DNA of 24,923 nt, taken from Cellvibrionales bacterium UBA4495. Lineage in GTDB: Bacteria; Pseudomonadota; Gammaproteobacteria; Pseudomonadales; Porticoccaceae. The position numbers and the translations under genes are program-made. Under the pieces are notes generated by a model. That model searched no databases. It saw only the letters and a program-made list of their open reading frames with translations, and was not told the DNA's origin. Shown in pieces: positions 1 through 6,037 of the stretch. The stretch covers positions 1 to 24,923 of the forward strand of contig DGNJ01000124.1 in the NCBI GenBank assembly GCA_002388905.1, read 5' to 3'. Position 1 is the first letter of the stretch. Every line of letters begins with the position of its first letter.

Positions 1-39
1 CAGTTTTTCCGGACACTAGTGGGGGATAGTGACAAAGAA

Positions 40-1797
40 ATGACTACAAAAATTCCTGAAATTCTAAAGCTATTCAAGGAACAATTGAGCAATCAAGTTT
101 CATCTATTGTTGATGTGCATTCATTTGATACTCAGGGTTATGGATTCGCGTATTGGTACTTGTGCAATATAGGTGGAATGACAGACATCGAGGCCAAAGA
201 GAAGATATGCGATGGAGGCGGTGATCTAGGTATTGATGCAATAGAAATAGTCGATGAAAACGTTGTTTTTTATCAGTTCAAGAACCCGGTTTCTATCGAA
301 AAGTCTATTGATGCCGGGGAGATTGATAAGATGATCTCAGGCCTTGAGCTGATTTTAAGCAGAGAGCATGGAGATATAGCAAATCCGGAATTGATGTCTC
401 GCCTAGAAGATATCTATGCATTTACGCCAGCTGGCTACAAAATCGTTGTTGCGGTATCTAGCTTGGCGGATATTCCCCCGGATGCAAAGGCAAAATTAGA
501 TAGCTTCTGCCAGAAGTATAGTGGCGTAGCCAAGGATCTGTTTCGCTGGGAGTATCACAACTTAGAAAATATCCATAATCGTTTTTATAATGTGAATCTT
601 CCAACGTTGGAAGCCACCTTGGATATTGCATTAAGCCGACCGCCATACATGACCAAGGTTGGCGATCATGAAACCTATATTTTTGATCTTAGTGGCGAGT
701 ATTTGGCTAAGCTTTATGATGAACATGGAGAAAGCATTCTTCAGCAAAATGTGCGTATGTTCGAAGGTGATAGGGGTACAAACTTGGCGATTGCCAAAAC
801 CGCCTCTAGTGCTGATGAGGCTAAAGATTTTTTCCATTTCAATAATGGGATATCGATCATATGTGATGCGGCAACTCACAAGCCGTTTAATAATGAGTTG
901 AGTTTAGAAAGGCCGCAGGTCGTCAACGGCGGTCAAACTATGCGCATACTCCATCGCTGTTATAAAAAGGGTGTTTTGGAGAAAGATGTACATGCTGTCG
1001 TGAGAGTGATCACAACTGGAAAAGATAAGCAGTTCGCCTCAAATGTTGCAGTTAATCTCAACAATCAAACGAGGGTCGACAATACCTTTCTTAGATCAAA
1101 TGATCCTAGAATTGTTCAATTGCTACACTCACTATCCACACTCGGATATTTTCTTGAGAGACGGGCAGGCGAAATTGACGCAATGCTCCCCGAAGAGCTT
1201 CAGGAACTTGAGCACAAATATGGCAGTCCCTTTTCAAATCATGTGATTCCGCTAAAAGACGGAATGCAAGCCTATGTCGCTACCTACTACGGTGATCCGC
1301 AACTCGCGAAAAAGGATCCCGCCAAGATATTCACTGATTACGGCGGGAGCTTTTCAAAGGTTCTTCAATCTGATCTCACTGCAGAGAAATTTAGAGATGC
1401 ATACCAACTGAGCCGACTCGTGTCGACCCAGGTTGACCGTTTCAAACGCCTAAAAAGAAAGCGCTACGCCGATGAAGCAGAAAGGAAGAACGCTTATGTC
1501 ACGGAACTAGGAGCGTTCGTAAGCTCTGTCTTTCCGGAACTCGATTTGGCAGTTCCTCAAATATCCGTGTTTGGCATGGCTATGTTGTTTGAGAAGAACA
1601 AGGTCGTCGATGGAGGTGACCTCAAAGAGTTCATCAGTAAAGCTAGTACAGATCCGACACCTATTTGGCGCTGCTTCGTCGAACTAATATCGGTGCGGAG
1701 TGCTATGGGCACTGATAAGAGTTGGCCTACGCTCCTTAAATCAGGATCCTTCTATCGAGATGCCGTGGCCCATTTAAAGCTAGGGTGGAGCGAGTAG
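40..1797 (+). CDS. AIPR-family abortive-infection/phage-defence protein with N-terminal nuclease-like domain
   Basis: This is a likely single-protein phage-defence factor of about 585 residues. Counting from the ATG at 40, the N-terminal part carries D66 in a G-I-D-A-I string followed by Q79-F-K81. That D...QxK arrangement is typical of Mrr-like PD-(D/E)XK nuclease folds. The AIPR domain (Pfam AIPR, named from lactococcal abortive-infection phage resistance proteins) is shown by NVRMFEG near 237, FNNGISI near 267 and VVNGGQT near 294. The start is uncertain: a GTG at 19 is in frame and the frame is open to base 1, so a few more N-terminal residues are possible. The gene is more AT-rich than the operons downstream. 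An attC site begins 8 bases after its stop, so it sits as an integron cassette with no partner gene. Family assignment is strong; the nuclease fold and defence role are inferred from motifs and family knowledge. Confidence 0.85.
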   Translation: MTTKIPEILKLFKEQLSNQVSSIVDVHSFDTQGYGFAYWYLCNIGGMTDIEAKEKICDGGGDLGIDAIEIVDENVVFYQFKNPVSIEKSIDAGEIDKMISGLELILSREHGDIANPELMSRLEDIYAFTPAGYKIVVAVSSLADIPPDAKAKLDSFCQKYSGVAKDLFRWEYHNLENIHNRFYNVNLPTLEATLDIALSRPPYMTKVGDHETYIFDLSGEYLAKLYDEHGESILQQNVRMFEGDRGTNLAIAKTASSADEAKDFFHFNNGISIICDAATHKPFNNELSLERPQVVNGGQTMRILHRCYKKGVLEKDVHAVVRVITTGKDKQFASNVAVNLNNQTRVDNTFLRSNDPRIVQLLHSLSTLGYFLERRAGEIDAMLPEELQELEHKYGSPFSNHVIPLKDGMQAYVATYYGDPQLAKKDPAKIFTDYGGSFSKVLQSDLTAEKFRDAYQLSRLVSTQVDRFKRLKRKRYADEAERKNAYVTELGAFVSSVFPELDLAVPQISVFGMAMLFEKNKVVDGGDLKEFISKASTDPTPIWRCFVELISVRSAMGTDKSWPTLLKSGSFYRDAVAHLKLGWSE

Positions 1798-1804
1798 AAC
1801 CGTG

Positions 1805-1882
1805 CTCTAACAAAGGGCTGCAGCGGACCGCTTTTCCGGCGCGGGACGCCTCCAAACCGGCCGCTGAGCCCGGGCGTTAGGC
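1805..1882 (+). repeat. Integron attC recombination site 1
   Basis: The left R'' box is CTCTAAC (1805-1811) and the right R' box is GTTAGGC (1876-1882), a perfect GTTRRRY. The arms pair as in attC sites: GGGCTGCAGCGG (1815-1826) against CCGCTGAGCCC (1861-1871), leaving G1820 unpaired. A second unpaired base, A1827, precedes a short CCG/CGG pairing. Extrahelical bases in the left arm are the hallmark that sets strand choice by the integron integrase. The first base of R'' is C instead of a purine, a small deviation. It lies just after the AIPR gene in the orientation expected for that gene's cassette. Confidence 0.86.
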
Positions 1883-2994
1883 AGTCTTGGCTGATGCAGC
1901 TTTTTTTACTAAGTTCGTAACCGGAAACTTGAAATTATGTTGGACATGTTGTTCGTCGCTATCGGGGTTTTACTTCTAACGGGTGGTGGCGAGGCGCTTA
2001 TAAGAGGGTCTTTGGCTGCAGCAAATCGGCTGGGTATTTCACCTCTTCTCAGCGGTTTGTTAATTGTGGGTTTCGGTACGTCCGCGCCTGAGCTGGTGGT
2101 CTCAGTTGAGGCCGCTCTTAGTGAGCGGCCCGACATTGCAATCGGTAATGTTGTGGGCAGTAATATCGGCAACATCCTGCTGATTCTAGGCCTATGTGCA
2201 CTGATTACGCCTCTTGCTGTCAAACCGCTCGTGTTGCGGCGCGATGGTGTCACGGTTGTCGCTGCTAGTATTCTATTTCTGATTCTTGTCGGTGGGAATG
2301 CTTTGGTAAGGTCTGACGCTGCCATATTCCTTCTGGCACTCGCTGCTTATCTAATCTGGGCCTATTGGACCGAGCGCTCTGGAGAAGTACCTTCTGCAGC
2401 GTTACACATAGCTGAAGGGGAAGAAGTCACTTCTCTGCCAAAAACAGCTCTATGGATAGTCATGGCCGTGATGTTTGGGTTGGCCCTTTTGATTGCTGGA
2501 TCACAAGTACTGTTAAAGGGAGCAGTGGGAATAGCAGAGTCGTTTGGTGTGTCAGAAGCTGTGATAGGTTTGACCCTTGTGGCGGTTGGAACCTCTCTGC
2601 CCGAGCTTTCTATATCCGTCATCGCTGCGTTCCGCCGACATGCAGATGTTGCTATTGGGAATATTCTCGGCAGTAATATTTTCAACCTTCTTGGAATACT
2701 CGGCGTTTCCGCGTTGCTCCAGCCGCTCCCAGTCCATGAGCGAATCTTGCAATTTGATCAATGGGTTATGTTGGGAACTTCACTGATTCTGTTGTTCTTC
2801 CTATATACAGGCAGTCGACTAAGCAGGCTTGAAGGAGGATTGCTCCTGTTAGGTTACGGTGTATACGTAAGTCTGAGTTTCACGGTATTTGGTAAATAAA
2901 CGATGGGAGCGAAAATGCCTAACCAGGCCAATCACGGCGACAGCTTTTTCGTTGCGGCTTCGCCTTCACTACAAAGCTGCGCGTGTTGGCGGCG
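1877..2994 (+). mobile_element. Integron gene cassette carrying a CaCA antiporter
   Basis: Integron integrases cut attC between the G and TT of GTTRRRY. The unit from base 1877 (within attC 1) to base 2994 (within attC 2) is therefore one complete cassette: a 60-base leader, one gene and its own attC. The boundaries follow from the two attC sites; mobility has not been shown. No promoter is obvious in the leader, so expression may depend on read-through from upstream. Confidence 0.75.
1937..2899 (+). CDS. Calcium/sodium antiporter, CaCA family (YrbG-like)
   Basis: This is a 320-residue inner-membrane exchanger that would swap Ca2+ for Na+ or H+. Two inverted-topology alpha-repeats are plain to see. 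The first has GFGTSAPEL followed by GNVVGSNIGNI in the first third. The second has AVGTSLPELS followed by GNILGSNIFNLL near residues 215-255. About ten hydrophobic segments are present, split by a hydrophilic loop near residues 145-165, and the length matches the bacterial YrbG type. ATG 1937 is used; the preceding sequence has only a weak ribosome-binding site. The gene ends 17 bases before an attC site, so it is an integron cassette gene. The exact ion pair cannot be read from the sequence. Confidence 0.9.
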   Translation: MLDMLFVAIGVLLLTGGGEALIRGSLAAANRLGISPLLSGLLIVGFGTSAPELVVSVEAALSERPDIAIGNVVGSNIGNILLILGLCALITPLAVKPLVLRRDGVTVVAASILFLILVGGNALVRSDAAIFLLALAAYLIWAYWTERSGEVPSAALHIAEGEEVTSLPKTALWIVMAVMFGLALLIAGSQVLLKGAVGIAESFGVSEAVIGLTLVAVGTSLPELSISVIAAFRRHADVAIGNILGSNIFNLLGILGVSALLQPLPVHERILQFDQWVMLGTSLILLFFLYTGSRLSRLEGGLLLLGYGVYVSLSFTVFGK

Positions 2995-3000
2995 TTAAGC
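2917..3000 (+). repeat. Integron attC recombination site 2
   Basis: R'' is GCCTAAC (2917-2923) and R' is GTTAAGC (2994-3000), both fitting the RYYYAAC/GTTRRRY consensus. The left arm GCCAATCACGGCGACAGC (from 2927) pairs with the right arm AGCTGCGCGTGTTGGC (ending near 2990). The pairing leaves three single unpaired bases on the left arm: T2932, one G of 2936/2937, and A2940. This is a textbook attC fold with three extrahelical bases. It follows the antiporter stop directly. Confidence 0.9.
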
Positions 3001-3051
3001 GGGAATGCAATTAGAACAATAATCCATGGTTGATTAGAGGAAAGCGATCAT

Positions 3052-3129
3052 ATGTCAAATTGGAACCATGCTGTAATCGAACGGAATAATAGGGGACAGA
3101 CCACGTTTTGGAGGCGCAGCGGGTTTTAG
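3052..3129 (+). pseudogene. Interrupted 5' end of a possible third cassette gene
   Basis: AGAGGAAAG (3036-3044) sits 7 bases before ATG 3052, one of the best ribosome-binding sites in this end of the window. The frame reads about twelve codons (MSNWNHAVIERN) and then enters the transposase element's left inverted repeat at 3088, ending at TAG 3127-3129. The setting, 51 bases after an attC, is where a cassette gene should start. The simplest reading is a gene cut short by the RAYT insertion. No product can be named, and no continuation was recognised beyond the right repeat at 3918. Confidence 0.35.
3088..3109 (+). repeat. Left inverted repeat of RAYT element
   Basis: It begins AATAGGGGACAGACCACG and continues TTTT. 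It is the inverted complement of 3897-3918 at 21 of 22 positions; the single difference is the C of CCACG. A GGGGACAGACC end is a recurring flank of this transposase type. Confidence 0.8.
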
Positions 3130-3195
3130 GTGTCGAGCACTTTTTGTAAAATGGCTTATGAAGACTTTGAAGCCTGGATTACAAGGAAGTTGTTC

Positions 3196-3897
3196 ATGCC
3201 GAGACGGCCGCGCGTTAGCTTACCAGAGGTTCCTCACCACATCATACAACGAGGAAATAATCGTTCTGCTTGTTTTTATTCGCCGGAAGATTATCAGCTT
3301 TACCTGGATTGGTTGGCTGAGTACTCCCGGCAGTACGACTGCCTGGTTCATGCCTTCGTCCTCATGACCAATCATGTGCACCTGTTATTGACGCCCAAGA
3401 ATAAAGATGGAATTGGAAGGCTTATGAAACGATTGGGGCAACGCTATGTACAGTATATCAACCGAACTTATGGGCGCAGCGGAACTTTGTGGGAGGGCCG
3501 GTTTCGATCTTGTCTAACCCAGGAAGAAAATTATGTACTAGGTTGCTATCGTTATATTGAGCTCAATCCAGTGCGAGCGGGAATTGTGCAACATCCTGCT
3601 GAATACAGGTGGAGTAGTTATCGCGCCAATGGACAGGGAGAAGAATCGGGCCTTATAACTTCACATCCTTTGTATGATTCTTTAGGTAAGGATGTTCATG
3701 AACGACAACAGGCCTATCGAGAACTTTTCCGACACCAGCTTGAACCAGGTTTGGTAGATCAAATTCGCCATGCAACAAATGGTAATTATGCGTTAGGAAC
3801 AGAAAAGTTCAGGGAAGAGATTGAAAAGGCGCTTGGTCGACGTGTCAGCCCCGGACAAGCTGGAAGACCAAAGGTAAAAAGGGCAGGAATAAGGTAA
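3196..3897 (+). CDS. REP-associated tyrosine transposase (IS200-like Y1 transposase)
   Basis: This is a single-strand DNA transposase of the RAYT/TnpA-REP group, 233 residues from ATG 3196. The start MPRRPRVSLPEVPHHI is the usual opening of the family. AAGGAAG (3183-3189) provides a ribosome-binding site, so the longer GTG 3130 frame is not needed. The HUH metal motif is H-V-H in LMTNHVHLLL. The catalytic tyrosine lies in the YRYIELNPVRAG stretch, and GTLWEGRFRS is also typical. The stop overlaps the first base of the right inverted repeat. Such genes are thought to mobilise REP palindromes; no REP array is visible nearby. Confidence 0.92.
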   Translation: MPRRPRVSLPEVPHHIIQRGNNRSACFYSPEDYQLYLDWLAEYSRQYDCLVHAFVLMTNHVHLLLTPKNKDGIGRLMKRLGQRYVQYINRTYGRSGTLWEGRFRSCLTQEENYVLGCYRYIELNPVRAGIVQHPAEYRWSSYRANGQGEESGLITSHPLYDSLGKDVHERQQAYRELFRHQLEPGLVDQIRHATNGNYALGTEKFREEIEKALGRRVSPGQAGRPKVKRAGIR

Positions 3898-3918
3898 AAA
3901 CATGGTCTGTCCCCTATT
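3897..3918 (-). repeat. Right inverted repeat of RAYT element
   Basis: It reads AAAACATGGTCTGTCCCC and continues TATT. It is the reverse complement of 3088-3109 with one mismatch, and it includes the last base of the transposase stop codon. Confidence 0.8.
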
Positions 3919-4015
3919 GCGCTCCTATTATGTGCGAAAGATAATTTACGTTATCCTGAGTCCCAGCAGATCGTCAATGTTACGCTGGCGGTACAGACGG
4001 AACCCGTAGACAGAG

Positions 4016-5149
4016 ATGACGACCCCGATATTCCTCTATTACGACGCGCGCATGCTCGGCCACAATCCGCACGGCTGGGATCCTGGCAATCCGGAATGGA
4101 GCGACGCCGTCAAGGCCATGATTGCGCTCCAATATCCCGACAGCAGCCTGGCGACCTACACCCATCCCGAGCGCCCGGAGCGCCTGACCGCGATCGTGGA
4201 TCGGCTGTATCTCGAGCCCATCGAAGGGGTGCGCTGGATGCTGCCGGTCGCCGCCAGCACGGCCCAGCTCGAGCGGGCACATGACGCGGCCTATGTCGCC
4301 TATATCCAGTCCCTGGACAATCAGTCGGGCTGGCTGGCCAAGGACACGACCGCGGTATCGCCGGGCAGCGTAGCGGCGGCCGACCTGGCCGCGGGCTCGG
4401 GGATTAGTGCCATCGACGCCGTGGCCACCGGCCAAACGCGGCGGGCGTTCTGTATCGTGCGGCCGCCGGGTCATCATGCGTTGGCCGATCGCGCCATGGG
4501 TTTTTGTCTTTACAACAACATGGCGGTAACCGCTGCGCACGCACGCAAGGTGCTCGGCGATGCCCGGATCATGATCTGGGACTGGGATATGCATCATGGC
4601 AACGGCACCCAGGCCATCTTCTATGCCGATCCGAACGTACTGGTGGTCGATAGCCATTGCGCGGCACCTTTCTATCCCGGCACCGGGCTGCTTGCTGAAA
4701 CCGGGTCGGGGGCTGGCGTGGGCTACCACCTCAACGTGCCCTTGCCCAAGGGGTTTGGTAATGCGGCGCTGCTGGAGGTATTCGAGCAGGTGGTGAGCCC
4801 GGCTGCGCGGGCGTTCCGGCCCGACATCCTGCTGATTTCCAACGGCTTTGATTGTCACTACCTCGACATGACCTGCGCCATGGATGAGACCGGCTATGCT
4901 GCGATTACTCAGCGAATGTGTACCCTGGCCGATGAACTCTGCGACGGCCGGCTGGTGATGCTGCTTGAAGGCGGCTATAACGCCCAGGCGCTGGCCGACA
5001 GCGCGCACGCCGTGGTCGGCGCACTGGCCGGAAATGCCATCCCTGCGATCAATGTGTTACCGGTAGATGAGGGCTGTGCTGCGGTGACGGAGGCGGGGCT
5101 GTTCCATGCTGGCGCCATCGCCTCGCTGGGCCATCGGGTGGCGCCCTGA
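4016..5149 (+). CDS. Histone deacetylase-like zinc amidohydrolase (HDAC/acetylpolyamine amidohydrolase family)
   Basis: This 377-residue cytoplasmic enzyme should remove acetyl groups from acetylated amines such as acetyl-lysine or acetylpolyamines. The HDAC fold is clear. HPERPERL lies near residue 50, RPPGHHAL at 149-156 (the paired H153/H154), and DWDMHHGNGT at 189-198 with zinc ligands D191 and H193. FYPGTG is near 219, the third zinc ligand D279 is in NGFDCHYLD, and the catalytic tyrosine Y321 is in LEGGYN. All catalytic residues are present. The cysteine after D279 replaces the more usual alanine. The ATG at 4016 has only a weak GAG upstream. It lies between the mobile region and an unassigned gap, but its base composition resembles the host genes. 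The natural substrate cannot be told. Confidence 0.88.
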   Translation: MTTPIFLYYDARMLGHNPHGWDPGNPEWSDAVKAMIALQYPDSSLATYTHPERPERLTAIVDRLYLEPIEGVRWMLPVAASTAQLERAHDAAYVAYIQSLDNQSGWLAKDTTAVSPGSVAAADLAAGSGISAIDAVATGQTRRAFCIVRPPGHHALADRAMGFCLYNNMAVTAAHARKVLGDARIMIWDWDMHHGNGTQAIFYADPNVLVVDSHCAAPFYPGTGLLAETGSGAGVGYHLNVPLPKGFGNAALLEVFEQVVSPAARAFRPDILLISNGFDCHYLDMTCAMDETGYAAITQRMCTLADELCDGRLVMLLEGGYNAQALADSAHAVVGALAGNAIPAINVLPVDEGCAAVTEAGLFHAGAIASLGHRVAP

Positions 5150-6037
5150 AGCACGAGACGAGAGTGGAAAACCGCGTGCTGTTGCTCTGGTCAGCCAGAG
5201 GGCCACAGAAACCGCCGCTTCGCTCTGGTTTTCGTGCATCTGCTGGCGTCGTTAAGCACGGAGCGGCACGCGACATTGCTAATAATCTTGGCCTTGAGTG
5301 GATTAATTAGTCCTGTCCTTGTGGGCGGGGTGAAAATGGATTCACGTTGAAAGAAGAGATAGGTGTTGTTCTCGGCGAGTTCCTGCTCCCGCTTATATTG
5401 ACGGCAAAGATATATCCCCAGGAAGATCCGGCTTAGCCCTGAGCGTGCGCTTGAGCAAGGAAGCGGCAGCGGAGTGAAATCCGGGGAGAAAGTCGCACTT
5501 CGGTCCACCACAGCCCCGTCTCGTCTATTCGCAACAGACGCAACAGGCCTTAGTCGAGGGCGGTCACTCACAGCGAAACCCGCTTGCCAGGTCACTGCGT
5601 CCGGGGCGTCATAGCGCTGTCATTTTTACTGAATGTCTACGAAAATTGAGTCCATGGCAGCGTTGACTCGGCCCTGCCATGTGATGACTCGCCCGTGAGT
5701 TTTCCCGCAAGCGACCGGCTGCCGGACAACGCCAACAATCGACTTTACCCCGCCGTCGCCATCTGGCATCACCCGCTTGCGCGGGTAGTGCTCGCCGAAC
5801 AGCTTTACCGAGCCCGCAGCCCGGCCAGCGGCCCTCCCTGTCACCGGGATTGATTTCACCTTTTCCCCAATCGGGGGTTTGTCAATGCGGCGGCCTCCTA
5901 TAGACTGTCGGCCAGTCAGAGACAGTGCCGAACTGTTTATTCAACATAATGTCAAAAGCGCCATTCCAGCTCTCTCTTTCCAGTGATCAGCGCCGGCCGT
6001 TGCCGCGGCATTCGGGGCCGGACCGACGAGTGAAGCC
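5150..6037. other. 0.9-kb stretch with no recognised gene
   Basis: Between the HDAC-like gene and mrdA no family-level protein is recognisable on either strand. Minus-strand frames exist at 5191-5595 and 5626-5859, but only the latter has codon use that looks genuine. The stretch contains a GTTAAGC (5251-5257) preceded by GCTGGCGTC. This resembles the right end of attC 2 but has no matching left arm. The mrdA promoter should lie in the right part; a TATAGA at about 5899 and a CATAAT at 5945-5950 are possible -10 elements without good -35 partners. Confidence 0.5.
5626..5859 (-). CDS. Hypothetical 77-residue protein (doubtful)
   Basis: This small basic frame starts at GTG 5859 (complement) with GGGGAAAAG a few bases upstream. 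It contains KLFGEHYPRKRVMPDGDGG near residues 19-37 and a second half rich in valine and glycine. Its codon use in the first half resembles real genes in this window. I do not recognise the family and no neighbour supports a role. It could equally be a remnant of a larger lost gene or chance. Confidence 0.25.
   Translation of the reverse strand: MKSIPVTGRAAGRAAGSVKLFGEHYPRKRVMPDGDGGVKSIVGVVRQPVACGKTHGRVITWQGRVNAAMDSIFVDIQ

Larger units (their letters stand above)
3088..3918 (+). mobile_element. RAYT (REP-associated tyrosine transposase) element with inverted ends
   Basis: An 831-base unit consists of a Y1/HUH transposase gene bracketed by inverted copies of AATAGGGGACAGACCA-type sequence. 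The two 22-base ends match at 21 positions. No clear target-site duplication is visible outside them, which agrees with HUH transposases not making such duplications. The element sits directly downstream of the second attC. Confidence 0.75.

Noticed and set aside
5230..5257. attC-like right end: GCTGGCGTC followed by GTTAAGC, similar to the end of attC 2
   Set aside because: No RYYYAAC box and no complementary left arm within 150 bases on either side, so it cannot fold as an attC. At most it is a remnant.
5191..5595. 134-codon minus-strand frame between the HDAC-like gene and mrdA
   Set aside because: No recognisable family, irregular composition and no ribosome-binding site seen; likely chance.
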